Source: JALZVT01 sp039029135
GTDB lineage: Bacteria > Pseudomonadota > Gammaproteobacteria > Pseudomonadales > Azotimanducaceae
DNA: 54,933 nt
Assembly (NCBI GenBank): GCA_039029135.1
Contig: JBCCGT010000029.1
Location: 1-54,933 of the forward strand
Direction: 5' to 3'
Shown here one piece after another: positions 1-9,121 of this stretch. The position numbers and the translations under genes are program-made. A model generated the notes under the pieces. It worked only from the letters and a program-made list of their open reading frames with translations. It did no database searches and was not told the DNA's origin. Position 1 is the first letter of the stretch; each line of letters opens with the position of its first letter.

Positions 1-64
1 CCGCGCAGATCACTCAATCGGCCCGGATGCTAACGCCATCCCCGACCGCAAGCACACCCCCCCG

Positions 65-148
65 CCCCCCCCCCCCCCCCCCCCCCCCCTCTGCCACCCC
101 AACCTGGTGGGACCTGCGGCGTGCCGCGCGCCCCCCCCCCCCCCCCCC
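65..148. repeat. Two long homopolymer C tracts
   Basis: An uninterrupted run of 25 C lies at 65-89 and a second run of 18 C at 131-148, both just upstream of the prolyl oligopeptidase start. A run of seven C at 57-63 precedes the first, separated by one G. Runs this long are slippage-prone, so they could be phase-variable simple repeats in the promoter. Their place at the very edge of the window makes sequencing or assembly error equally likely. The tracts happen to keep a proline-rich reading frame open back to position 27, but that frame is not credible as protein. Confidence 0.6.
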
Positions 149-230
149 GACTCTGACCCCTTGCTGCGCTAGCCGCCATCGCGACGCGCCTCTAGACTGC
201 GCGCAATCCGACGAATGCCGACAGTTCGCC

Positions 231-2390
231 ATGCACAGCTCCCGACAACGCCTGTTTCTGCTCTGCGCCCTCGCCATTTGCGCGTGCAGCGACAACACCT
301 CCCGATCGCTGAGCGTCGATGCGCCACAGCTCGAATACCCCGCAGCGGCACCGGGAGACACGACCGACGACTATCACGGCACCATCGTCGCGGACCCTTA
401 TCGCTGGCTGGAAGGCGATGTGCGCGACGAACCCGACGTCGCCGGCTGGGTCGACGCACAGAATTCGGTCAGCGAACGCTACCTCGCCGCGCTGCCCGAG
501 CGCGCGCCGATACACGCACGATTGGAATCCCTGTGGGACTACGAACGCGCCTCGGTGCCGAGCAAGCGCGGCGCGTTCTACTTCACGCGCCACAACGATG
601 GGCTGGCCAACCAGGCGCGCGTCTATCGCAGCGCCAACGCGGAGCAGCTAGGCGATCTGATCCTGGATCCCAACACCTGGTCGGAGGACGGCACCGTCGC
701 GCTCGCCGGGTACGATGCGGACCCCAGCGGGCGCTACGTCGCCTACCTCATACAGGACGGCGGCAGCGACTGGCGCACCGCCCGCATTTACGACGTGCAA
801 ACCGGCAAGGATCTGCCGGAGACGCTGCGGTGGCTCAAGTTCACGGGCATTAGCTGGCAGGCGGACGGCTCGGGCTTTTACTACAGCCGCTATCCCGCGA
901 CCGAGTCCGGCGCGTTTCAGCGCCTCAATGAAAACCACACCGTGTACTTCCACCGGCTCAACACGGAGCAGAGCGCGGACGAGGAGGTGTTCACCGACCC
1001 GGAACATCCGCGCCGCAGCTATTTCGCCGAGGCGACGAGCGACGGCCGCCATCTGCTGATCACCGCATCGGTTGGTACCGACGATCGCTACGAGGTGCAT
1101 CTCGGCACCCAGCAGTCGCGCGGTCTCGGCGCGTTTCGCAAGGTCGTCAGCGGTTTCGACTACGACTACTCGTTCGTCGCCAACCGCGGCAACGCGCTGT
1201 TCTTTTTCACCAACGAAGACGCCCCGCGCGGACGCGTGGTCCTGCTGGATGCGGGCGCGCCGCAGCCGATGCCACGCGAGATCGTCGCGACGGCAGAAGA
1301 CACGCTCGACGGCGTCGCGCTGGTCGGTGACGTGCTGGTGCTGCAGTACCTGCACCACGCGCGCTCCAAAGTGCAGCTTTTGAAGCTCGCGGGCGCTGGC
1401 GTCGAGCCGCTACGGGAATTGGAACTACCCGGTATCGGCACGGTAAGCGGATTCGAAAGCAGCCTCGACGGCGAGACTTTCTTTACCTATTCGAGCGTCA
1501 ACCGACCGCCGACCACCTATCGCTATGACGTCGCTGTCGGCGAGCGCACGACACTGCGCGAACCCGATGTGGGCTTCGATCCGGACGACTTCAGCGTGCA
1601 GCAGGTGTTCTACAGCTCCCGCGATGGCACCCGCATCCCGATGCTCATCACGCATCGCAAGGACGTCGCGCTCGAGAACGCGCCTACGCTGCTGTACGGG
1701 TACGGCGGCTTCAACATATCGCTGCGCCCAACGTTCTCGGTATCGCGCATGGGCTGGCTGTCGCTGGGCGGCGTCTACGCGGTCGCGAACCTGCGCGGCG
1801 GTGGCGAGTACGGCTCCGAGTGGCACAAGGCAGGCACGGGCGCCAACAAACAGAACGTCTTCGACGATTTCATCGCGGCGGCCGAACACCTGATCGACGA
1901 AGGCATCACCTCGCCCGAGAAACTCGCCATCTACGGCCGCAGCAACGGTGGCCTGCTGGTCGGCGCCGTCCTGAACCAGCGACCGGACCTATTCGCGGCC
2001 GCCCTGCCCGCCGTGGGCGTGATGGATATGCTGCGCTTTCAGCGGTTCACCGCCGGCCGTTTCTGGACCGACGACTACGGCGCCAGCGACAACGCCGACG
2101 AGTTCGCCGCCCTCCATGCCTACTCGCCGTACCACAACATTCGCGACCAGGCCTACCCGCCGGTGTTGATCACGACGGCAGACACCGACGATCGGGTCGT
2201 GCCCGGCCACAGCTTCAAGTACGCGGCGCGCTTGCAGGCCGCGGACACGGGCGGCGCCCCAAAGCTGATCCGAATCGAAACGCGTGCGGGACACGGCTCC
2301 GGCAAACCCACGGCGATGGTAATCGACGAGTACGCGGACATGTGGGCGTTCATCGCGCACCACACGGGCCTGGAAGTCGACGACGACTAA
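231..2390 (+). CDS. Prolyl oligopeptidase (S9A), probable lipoprotein
   Basis: This is a 719-residue serine peptidase of the S9A family, which cleaves short proline-containing peptides after proline. The start at 231 gives a hydrophobic signal ending in ICAC, a plausible lipobox; the open frame upstream is a poly-proline artefact of the C tracts. The N-terminal two thirds fit the seven-bladed propeller. The hydrolase domain carries the complete triad: Ser571 in GRSNGG, Asp653 in TADTDDRVVP and His688 in AGHGSGK. The spacing Ser-Asp 82 and Asp-His 35 agrees with the family. The signal peptide implies a periplasmic or membrane-tethered enzyme acting in peptide scavenging. It stands alone; the next gene starts about 180 bases downstream behind its own ribosome binding site. 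The family call is firm, while the lipid anchor is inference from the lipobox. Confidence 0.93.
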   Translation: MHSSRQRLFLLCALAICACSDNTSRSLSVDAPQLEYPAAAPGDTTDDYHGTIVADPYRWLEGDVRDEPDVAGWVDAQNSVSERYLAALPERAPIHARLESLWDYERASVPSKRGAFYFTRHNDGLANQARVYRSANAEQLGDLILDPNTWSEDGTVALAGYDADPSGRYVAYLIQDGGSDWRTARIYDVQTGKDLPETLRWLKFTGISWQADGSGFYYSRYPATESGAFQRLNENHTVYFHRLNTEQSADEEVFTDPEHPRRSYFAEATSDGRHLLITASVGTDDRYEVHLGTQQSRGLGAFRKVVSGFDYDYSFVANRGNALFFFTNEDAPRGRVVLLDAGAPQPMPREIVATAEDTLDGVALVGDVLVLQYLHHARSKVQLLKLAGAGVEPLRELELPGIGTVSGFESSLDGETFFTYSSVNRPPTTYRYDVAVGERTTLREPDVGFDPDDFSVQQVFYSSRDGTRIPMLITHRKDVALENAPTLLYGYGGFNISLRPTFSVSRMGWLSLGGVYAVANLRGGGEYGSEWHKAGTGANKQNVFDDFIAAAEHLIDEGITSPEKLAIYGRSNGGLLVGAVLNQRPDLFAAALPAVGVMDMLRFQRFTAGRFWTDDYGASDNADEFAALHAYSPYHNIRDQAYPPVLITTADTDDRVVPGHSFKYAARLQAADTGGAPKLIRIETRAGHGSGKPTAMVIDEYADMWAFIAHHTGLEVDDD

Positions 2391-2420
2391 AAGCTGACTC
2401 TGTCCACGCCCTGGTTCACA

Positions 2421-2444
2421 GCCGGGCTGTGCACAGCGCCCGGC
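2421..2444 (+). terminator. Inverted repeat after prolyl oligopeptidase
   Basis: GCCGGGC at 2421-2427 pairs perfectly with GCCCGGC at 2438-2444, and the intervening bases contain the smaller palindrome CTGTGCACAG. It begins 30 bases after the stop codon. There is no T run after it, so it is either a factor-dependent terminator hairpin or an operator for the following ammonium-sensor gene. Confidence 0.35.
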
Positions 2445-2568
2445 GCCCCCGACGAGCGCTTGGCATTTGACAGGAAGTTGATCTTTACAGTCAGGGAATA
2501 GACGAAGCTGTCAAACAACGGGCGCAAGCCAACCTCTAGTGTGCGTGCATCACATTGGAGACATTGGC

Positions 2569-5500
2569 ATGACGGACAGCGTCTTTCTCGGCGAACTCTG
2601 GCGCCTATTCGCCACCCTGCTCGTGTTGGGCATGCAGGCCGGTTTCCTGCTGCTCGAAGCCGGCAGCGTGCGGGCAAAGAACACCGTCAATGTCGCGCAG
2701 AAAAACGTCACTGACCTGGCAATCTGCTGGTCGCTGTTCCTCGTACTCGGCTTCTGGATTGCGTTTGGCCTGCCTTCACCGATATGGACGAGCGCCTCGA
2801 TAACGGCGCTCTCCGCACCGCTGATCGACTTCATGTTCCAGCTGGCGTTCTGCGGCGCCGCCGCGACGATCATTGCCGGCGCCGTCGCCGAGCGCATGCG
2901 CTTCGTCGCCTACGCGTGGCTCACCGTGGTCGTGGTCGCCTTCATCTATCCGCTGATCGCCTGGCTGTGCTGGGGGAACCTGTTCATCAACGACCGCGCC
3001 GCGCCGCTTGCCGATGCCGGCTTCGTGGACTTCGCCGGGGGCACGGTCGTGCACGGTACGTCTGCCGCGGTGGCGCTAGCGGCGATCGTGATACTCGGGC
3101 CTCGCGACGGTCGCTTCGACGCCAACGGCGCGGTGCGTCCTATCCCCGGAAACTCGCCCGTCCTGTCGCTACTCGGGTTGATCGTGCTGCTGGTCGGCTG
3201 GTTCGGTTTCAACGCGGGTGCCCTGAACCCCGACCATCCGCGTTTCGCGACGACCATCATGGCCACCGCAAGCGCCGGCTGCTTCGGTGCGCTGGTCGGA
3301 TTGCTGTTGGGCTGTCGTCTCGACGGCGGCATCTTTAATCCAACGCGGTCCATCAACGGCGTACTGGGTGGCCTGGTCGCCGTGACCGCTGGTGCAGGGT
3401 TCGCAGACGTTTGGCACGCGACGCTGCTTGGCTGCGTCGGCGGCGCCCTGGCCTTGCTGACATCCGACTGGCTTACCAAGCGGATGCGCCTCGACGATCC
3501 GCTGGACGTGGTTGCCGTGCACGGCGCCCCCGGCTTGCTGGGCACCGTCGCCGTCGCCTGGATGCTGCCCACCAGCGAGCTCGTCGGCGGCTCCGTGGCG
3601 TTGCAGGCTGCTGTGCAGCTGGGCGGCGGGGTGATCTGCTTTGTTGTGTGCTTCGTCTGCGCGATCACGGCGCTGCGCGCGATCCGCGTGTTCACGCCCC
3701 TACGCGTCAGCGCGCAGGATGAATACCTCGGTCTCAACTTCACCGAGCACGGCGTGTCGATCGATACGCAGCGCCTGAAGCGCGCGCTCGACAGCCAGCT
3801 CGCCAACGGCGCTTTCGATGACTCTCTGAAGGTGGACAACGACCTTCACGATGACGCGAGCGAACTGGCCGAGTCGCTGAACGCGCTGCTCAACCGCCAC
3901 GAGCAGGCGCGCACGACAATCCAGAGTCAGGCAAAACGCTTCCAGCACTTCGCCAGCACGACCGCAGACGTGCTGTGGGAGACCGACAGCGAGCTGACGA
4001 TCACCTACTTCAAGGGGCGATCGGCCAGTCACGACAGTCGCATCGCAGAGCGCATGCCCGAGCTGTTCGACCTGTTCATCTGTTCCCGCCAGGACAGGCT
4101 GGGCGGCAAGAACAAGGTCTCTCGCCAGGAGCCGCTGGGCTCGTTCCGCGCGCGCCTGGACTACGGCGGCACGCTGGGCGAGCGAATCTTCGACGTCACC
4201 GGAGTGCCCTACTTCGACAACGACGGCAGGCTGCTCGGCTATCGCGGCGGCGCCAACGACATCACCGAACGCCAGATCGCCCAGGAGCGGGCCAGCTATC
4301 TTGCGTTCCACGACGAACTCACCGGTCTGGGCAATCGTCGCTCGCTCGCAGAGCGCCTCGCCGACTCGCTGTCCGAGGCCGACGCGCAGGGCGAGATCGT
4401 GGTCGTCGCCGCCATCGATCTGGACGGGTTCAAGGAGGTCAATGACGCGTACGGCCACGCCACGGGGGACCAGCTACTCGAGGCGGTGGCGCAGCGTCTG
4501 CGCGACAGCATCAGAAGTGGCGACGACATCTATCGCACCGGCGGCGACGAGTTCGTCGCGGTGCTGACCGGCTTCGATGAGACGACCTGCCATCAGGACG
4601 CCGGCCGCTGGTGCCAGCGAATCATCGACGCTTTGCAAGAGCCCTTTGGCATCGAAACGCTGACGATCAGCGTCGGGGCGAGCATCGGCATCAGCCTGTT
4701 TCCGCACGATTCGCGGGCCCAGCAGGACCTGGTGCGCATGGCCGACATCGCGATGTATCAGGCGAAGGTAAACGGCAAGGGACACGTTATTCCGTTCGAT
4801 GCGTCCATGGACGAGGAGGCTCAGCGCCGCCGCGAGCTGGAAAGCGCGCTGCACACCGCGCTCGAGGAGCGGCAGTTCTTCATGTCGTACCAGCCCAAGT
4901 ACAGCATCCAGTCGAACTCCCTCATCGGCTTCGAGGCGCTGGTCCGCTGGCAGCACCCGGAGCGCGGCGAGCTCGCGCCCGGCGAGTTCTTGCCCGCGCT
5001 CGACCATCTACAGCTCATGCCTGAGCTCGGCGAGTACGTGCTCGGCGAAGCCTGTCAGTTCGCCGCCACCTGGCCCGACTACGAAGGCATCCACGTCGCG
5101 GTCAACGTGTCGCCGCACCACCTGACCCACCCCGGCTTCTTCAACTGCGTTCAGGACGCGCTCGCCCAGAGCGGCCTGGAACCGACGCGCCTGGAGCTAG
5201 AGGTGACGGAAGAGGTGTTGATCACCGACTTCGCTCAGGCGCAGCGAGTGCTGGAGCGAATCTCCGCGCTCGGCGTGAAGATCGCCGTCGACGACTTCGG
5301 CAAAGGCAGCACCTCGCTGCGCTACCTGCAGCAATTCCCGCTGGACAAGCTGAAGATCGACAAGTCGTTCATCCGTAACATCGCAAGCGACCCCAAGGCA
5401 CGGGAGATCGCACGCTCTGTCGTGCAGCTCGGGCACCATCTCGGACTGGTGGTCACCGCAGAAGGGGTGGAGGAAAGCGATCAGCTCCAGCAGCTCAGCG

Positions 5501-5610
5501 AATGGAACTGCGACGAGGCACAGGGGTTCTTGTTTTCGCGACCTGTCGACAAGGGCACGGTCACGGGACTGCTGGATCCAAAGGGCGAAGCGGACAGCGC
5601 GGCGGGCTAG
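2569..5610 (+). CDS. Ammonium transporter-PAS-GGDEF-EAL fusion sensor
   Basis: This 1013-residue protein fuses an Amt/Rh channel to cyclic-di-GMP signalling domains. The ATG at 2569 has GGAG eight bases upstream; an in-frame ATG ten codons earlier lacks a site. Residues about 5-390 are the eleven-helix Amt domain. Asp154 in DFAGGTVVH and the twin pore histidines His162 and His318 are all kept, so the pore looks able to conduct or at least bind ammonium. A PAS/PAC-like segment follows (about 465-570). The GGDEF motif at 658-662 is preceded by an RSGD inhibitory site. The EAL domain has EAL at 789-791 plus an intact-looking ExTE, DDFGKG, KIDKSF and EGVE. Both cyclase and phosphodiesterase activities look possible. 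The likely role is to turn external ammonium into a c-di-GMP change. Direction of that change cannot be read from sequence. Confidence 0.93.
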   Translation: MTDSVFLGELWRLFATLLVLGMQAGFLLLEAGSVRAKNTVNVAQKNVTDLAICWSLFLVLGFWIAFGLPSPIWTSASITALSAPLIDFMFQLAFCGAAATIIAGAVAERMRFVAYAWLTVVVVAFIYPLIAWLCWGNLFINDRAAPLADAGFVDFAGGTVVHGTSAAVALAAIVILGPRDGRFDANGAVRPIPGNSPVLSLLGLIVLLVGWFGFNAGALNPDHPRFATTIMATASAGCFGALVGLLLGCRLDGGIFNPTRSINGVLGGLVAVTAGAGFADVWHATLLGCVGGALALLTSDWLTKRMRLDDPLDVVAVHGAPGLLGTVAVAWMLPTSELVGGSVALQAAVQLGGGVICFVVCFVCAITALRAIRVFTPLRVSAQDEYLGLNFTEHGVSIDTQRLKRALDSQLANGAFDDSLKVDNDLHDDASELAESLNALLNRHEQARTTIQSQAKRFQHFASTTADVLWETDSELTITYFKGRSASHDSRIAERMPELFDLFICSRQDRLGGKNKVSRQEPLGSFRARLDYGGTLGERIFDVTGVPYFDNDGRLLGYRGGANDITERQIAQERASYLAFHDELTGLGNRRSLAERLADSLSEADAQGEIVVVAAIDLDGFKEVNDAYGHATGDQLLEAVAQRLRDSIRSGDDIYRTGGDEFVAVLTGFDETTCHQDAGRWCQRIIDALQEPFGIETLTISVGASIGISLFPHDSRAQQDLVRMADIAMYQAKVNGKGHVIPFDASMDEEAQRRRELESALHTALEERQFFMSYQPKYSIQSNSLIGFEALVRWQHPERGELAPGEFLPALDHLQLMPELGEYVLGEACQFAATWPDYEGIHVAVNVSPHHLTHPGFFNCVQDALAQSGLEPTRLELEVTEEVLITDFAQAQRVLERISALGVKIAVDDFGKGSTSLRYLQQFPLDKLKIDKSFIRNIASDPKAREIARSVVQLGHHLGLVVTAEGVEESDQLQQLSEWNCDEAQGFLFSRPVDKGTVTGLLDPKGEADSAAG

Positions 5611-5837
5611 AACACGCACCCGACAGCGCAACGCGCGCCAGCGCATACCAAGGGCTGCACCAACAATCATCACCCGGCGCACGATCCATCGTTGCCGCCG
5701 AGTGCCCAAGACGATCTCAGGCATGCTGCGCCCAAGTCGGTGAACGACTGCCGCCATGAATCGACGAAGGTGCGCAAGGTCACCATAATCGGCGGTGATT
5801 CGGTGCAGACTTTATCGATAACCGCTGAGAGGGCTGC

Positions 5838-7034
5838 ATGCGCAACCCCGACCTGACCATCTTCTATCAGTTCGACCCGTGGGATGCGTCGATTGGCGGC
5901 ATACAGACGATCGTGCGCTACTTCATCAAGTTCGCGCCTGACGATCTGAACCTGAAACTCGTCGGCACCCAGAGCGATCCCGAGGGTCCGATCGGGGAGT
6001 GGCTACACAGGGAACTCGACGGCCGGGCGATCGATTTTTTTCCGCTGTTTCATCTGCCCGATGACGACGCGCGCAAACTGATACCGACCTCGGTGCGCTA
6101 TACCTGGTCGCTGCTGTGGCAGAACTTCTCGGGCGATTTTCTGCACTTCCACCGCATCGAGCCCACCCTCGCAACCGCGCGCTGGCGCGGCCACAAGACG
6201 CTGTTCGTACACAACGATATCCACCAACAAATACAGGCGCAGGACGTCGACGAAGGCATTCTGTGGAAGCGCTTCCCCAAGGTGTACTTCGCGCTGGAGA
6301 AGCGCCTGATCAGCCAGTTCGATCGCGTTCTGTCGTGTAACTCCGAGTCGACCGAGCTGTACAAGGCGCAATATCCAGAGTTCGCCGATCGGGTGGCCTC
6401 TTATCGCAACACGTTCGACGGCGATCGCTTTTATCCCTTTGATGCGCCAGAGCGCGAACAACGGCGGCAGGCCTATGCGGCCGAGCGCGGGCAGCCGTCC
6501 GACACCCGTTACCTGCTGTTCGCGGGACGGCTGCACCCGCAGAAGGATCCTCTGCTGCTGATTCGCTCGATGCACCACGTCGCGCCACAGACCGTGCATC
6601 TGCTGATCGCCGGCGCCGGCGAGCTGGCGGAGACGATGCGCGAAGAGATTCGCGCGCAGGGCCTGGAGACGCGCGTGACGATGCTGGGCCCGGTCGCGCA
6701 ACAGGAACTGGCCGACCTGCATCGCATATCGAGCGCGTTCGTCCTCAGCAGCGCCTATGAGGGGCTGCCGCTGGTCGTGCTCGAGGCGCTCGCCTGCGGC
6801 ACGCCGATCGTCACCACCCGCGCGGGCGAGACGCCGCGTCTGCTGTCTCCCGACAGCGGCGTCGTCTGTGAGGAGCGCACGCCGGAGGCGCTGGGACAGT
6901 CCATACAGCAGGTGCTGGCAGATCCGGCGCGTTACAGCGCCCTGGCGTGCACCGACAACGCCGCACCCTACAGCGCCAAAACCGTCATTCAAAAAATCTA
7001 CGACGACATGCTCGCGAGCTGGACACCCAGCTAG
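5838..7034 (+). CDS. Glycosyltransferase family 4
   Basis: A 398-residue GT-B fold transferase of family 4, which moves a sugar from a nucleotide donor to an acceptor on the cytoplasmic face. The N-terminal half carries DPWDASIGGIQT, the glycine-rich acceptor-side loop. The C-terminal half begins with LLFAGRLHPQKDPLLLI and contains the donor-binding segment EGLPLVVLEALACGTPIV around residues 310-330, with the conserved glutamates. GAGAGGG precedes the ATG. No other polysaccharide genes are adjacent, so the product (lipopolysaccharide, exopolysaccharide or a small glycoside) is not known. The preceding c-di-GMP protein is on the same strand but 227 bases away, so a functional link to exopolysaccharide is only a guess. 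Confidence 0.88.
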   Translation: MRNPDLTIFYQFDPWDASIGGIQTIVRYFIKFAPDDLNLKLVGTQSDPEGPIGEWLHRELDGRAIDFFPLFHLPDDDARKLIPTSVRYTWSLLWQNFSGDFLHFHRIEPTLATARWRGHKTLFVHNDIHQQIQAQDVDEGILWKRFPKVYFALEKRLISQFDRVLSCNSESTELYKAQYPEFADRVASYRNTFDGDRFYPFDAPEREQRRQAYAAERGQPSDTRYLLFAGRLHPQKDPLLLIRSMHHVAPQTVHLLIAGAGELAETMREEIRAQGLETRVTMLGPVAQQELADLHRISSAFVLSSAYEGLPLVVLEALACGTPIVTTRAGETPRLLSPDSGVVCEERTPEALGQSIQQVLADPARYSALACTDNAAPYSAKTVIQKIYDDMLASWTPS

Positions 7035-7037
7035 ACC

Positions 7038-7052
7038 GGGACACTGCGTCCC
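7038..7052 (+). terminator. Short hairpin after the glycosyltransferase
   Basis: GGGAC at 7038-7042 and GTCCC at 7048-7052 form a five-base-pair stem with loop ACTGC, starting three bases after the stop codon. A TTTT occurs only about 25 bases later, so this is a weak terminator candidate. Confidence 0.25.
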
Positions 7053-7190
7053 CGCGAACACCAATCATACCGAGTCTATTTTGATTAAAACGCAGCGCAT
7101 ACCCGCGCCAGATCATCGGGGCACGGGTGGCGTTCGCCATCAAAACAGCGCTAGGGTTAGCGGGGCATAGACAACAATAAGGATGTTCTG

Positions 7191-7730
7191 GTGAAACCCA
7201 TACTCACTGCGTTCTGCGTACTCGCTCTGACGGCCTGCGGCTCGACGGGTCCGATCAAACCGGCTGAAGGTGAGGAAGGCGCCCAAAGCCTCGACTTCTC
7301 AAGCTACGACCAGGTCATCGTCCGGGCGTTTGCCGACGGGACCAAGAAACAGAACATGCCCGAGACCGCCGGCCGGTTGTTCGCGGACATCATCGCCGCA
7401 GAGGTCAGGTCGACCGGCGAATTCGAGAGCGTGCAGGTCGACGACGGCGAGGGTCGAGCCATCGTGATTGGCGGCGACGTTACGCGCTACGCCAGGGGCA
7501 ACGGCGCGATGAAGTTCCTCGTCGGCCTGGGGGCAGGCAGCACCCACTTCGAAGCGGAGGTCACCTTCGTCGATTCCGAAACGGGCGAAACGCTGGGCAA
7601 TCTGTCGGTCGACAAGAACAGCTGGGCGCTCGGCGGTGCGATCGCCGCATCCCAATCGGTCGAAGACTTCATGACCGCTGCGGCTCGCAAGATCGCCAAG
7701 GAGATGTCGCAGGCCGCGACGGACGAGTAG
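7191..7730 (+). CDS. DUF4410-like outer-membrane lipoprotein
   Basis: A 179-residue lipoprotein of unknown function. It starts with GTG at 7191; AAGGAT lies a suitable distance upstream and the nearby ATG at 7183 is out of frame. The signal ends in LTAC with the lipidated Cys16. The mature part has the pattern of DUF4410 proteins: an early strand YDQVIVRAFADG, a helix (FADIIAAEV), a sequence like IVIGGDVTRYARGN, then a strand pair FEAEVTFVDSETGETLG and a C-terminal helix. Position +2 after the cysteine is Gly rather than Asp, so outer-membrane sorting is expected. It stands alone, 157 bases after the glycosyltransferase and convergent with the acyl-CoA dehydrogenase. The lipoprotein call is solid, the DUF4410 assignment is moderate. 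Confidence 0.75.
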   Translation: MKPILTAFCVLALTACGSTGPIKPAEGEEGAQSLDFSSYDQVIVRAFADGTKKQNMPETAGRLFADIIAAEVRSTGEFESVQVDDGEGRAIVIGGDVTRYARGNGAMKFLVGLGAGSTHFEAEVTFVDSETGETLGNLSVDKNSWALGGAIAASQSVEDFMTAAARKIAKEMSQAATDE

Positions 7731-7903
7731 TCCTGAGCGCGGAGGCGCGTACCAGGCGGTGTGGGCGGCTCGTTGGGAGCAGACGCGAGGTTAAAAACTC
7801 CACGCTTCTGTGGCCGAGTCGCGCACTTGCCAGCTGAAAGACGATAGACGCGTCCGACGATGCGCAGTCAACCAGGCGGAGAAGCATCGCCTTTCGCTAG
7901 CCA

Positions 7904-9091
7904 TCAATCCGGCAAACCCAGCACCCGCTTCGCGATGATGTTGAGCTGCACCTCGTTGGTACCGCCGTAGATCGTCACCGCGCGATCGCGCAAAAACGAA
8001 CGCGTGCTGTCGAGCTCTGCCTCGCTAAAGCCGGCGCCCGTCCAGCCCATGCCCTGACTGCCGCGCAGCGTCGCGCGCAGCTCCGAGTTGTTTTTTGCGA
8101 GCGTCGAGCCGACGTACTTAAAGATCGACGTTGCCGCACCCGGCGCGCCGCCGGACTGCCGCTCCTGGATCGCGCGCCGGGTCGTCAGGTTCAGCGCCCG
8201 CTCCTGCATCACGTGCTCTAGCACCTGGGTGCGCGCGCCGTCGCTGTCGATGCGCCCGCTGTCGGTAGCGCAGTATTCGGCGGCGAGACGCAGCAGACCG
8301 TGCGCCTTGGGCTTCGCGCGCTTCTTACGCTTGGTGGCCGGTCCGGTCGTGCCACCGGAGCGCTCGTACTGCAGCAGGCGCTTGGCGATCGTCCAGCCCT
8401 GGTTCAGTTCGCCGATCAGGTCTTCTTTGCGCGCGACCGCGTTATCGAAAAAGGTTTCGCAGAACGGCGACGAGCCGGAGATCAGCGAGATCGGCTTCAC
8501 CGTCACGCCGCTCTGGTGCATGTCGAGCAGCATGAAGCTGATGCCGTTGTGCTTCGGCGCGCTCGGGTCCGTGCGCACCAGTACGAACATCCAGTCCGCG
8601 TGGTCGCCGCCGGACGTCCAGATTTTTTGGCCGTTGATGAGATAGTGATCGCCGTTATCTTCGGCCCGCGTGCGCAGGCCCGCGAGATCGGAACCCGCGC
8701 CCGGTTCGCTGTAGCCCTGACACCAGGTGACCTCGCCGCTGGTGATTCGCGGCAGGTGGCGCGCCTTCTGTTCCTCGGTGCCGAACTCCAGCAGCGTGGG
8801 GCCGATCATGACCAGGCCCATGCCCGTCGCGGGCGGTAGAGCCCCAAGCGCCTGCATCTCTTCGGCGAGCACCGCGGCGTGCGCGGCGTCGAGACCGCCG
8901 CCGCCGTATTTGACGTCCCAGGTGGGCGCGAGCCAGCCGCGGGTCGCGGCGCGCTGACACCACAGCTTCGCATCGTCGCGCTGATAGAACGCCGGCGCGT
9001 CTTCGAAGTGGATGGCCTGACGGCACATGCTCGGCGGGCAGTTGTCTTCCAGCCAGTCGCGGGCCTCCGCGCGAAATTCTTTCAGACTCAT
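7904..9091 (-). CDS. Acyl-CoA dehydrogenase
   Basis: A 395-residue FAD-dependent acyl-CoA dehydrogenase, catalysing alpha-beta desaturation of an acyl-CoA thioester. The order of motifs is typical: WCQGYSEPGAGSDLAGLRT around residues 120-140 (flavin binding), LINGQKIWTSGGDHADWMFVLVRT, and the C-terminal IYGGTNEVQLNIIAKRVLGL, which covers the flavin and nucleotide site. GAGGAAACT precedes the ATG. A basic insertion (residues about 250-265, KRKKRAKPK) interrupts the helical domain and is unusual. The gene lies 30 bases downstream of the DsbA/FrnE-like gene on the same strand, so the two are probably co-transcribed. Substrate is not evident from sequence. Confidence 0.92.
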   Translation of the reverse strand: MSLKEFRAEARDWLEDNCPPSMCRQAIHFEDAPAFYQRDDAKLWCQRAATRGWLAPTWDVKYGGGGLDAAHAAVLAEEMQALGALPPATGMGLVMIGPTLLEFGTEEQKARHLPRITSGEVTWCQGYSEPGAGSDLAGLRTRAEDNGDHYLINGQKIWTSGGDHADWMFVLVRTDPSAPKHNGISFMLLDMHQSGVTVKPISLISGSSPFCETFFDNAVARKEDLIGELNQGWTIAKRLLQYERSGGTTGPATKRKKRAKPKAHGLLRLAAEYCATDSGRIDSDGARTQVLEHVMQERALNLTTRRAIQERQSGGAPGAATSIFKYVGSTLAKNNSELRATLRGSQGMGWTGAGFSEAELDSTRSFLRDRAVTIYGGTNEVQLNIIAKRVLGLPD

Positions 9092-9121
9092 AGTTTCCTC
9101 ACTGATTGTTTTGACGTTGCC

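Noticed and set aside
27..230. N-terminal extension of the prolyl oligopeptidase frame back to position 27
   Set aside because: It is poly-proline produced by the C tracts and has no ribosome binding site. The lipoprotein signal at 231 is a far better start.
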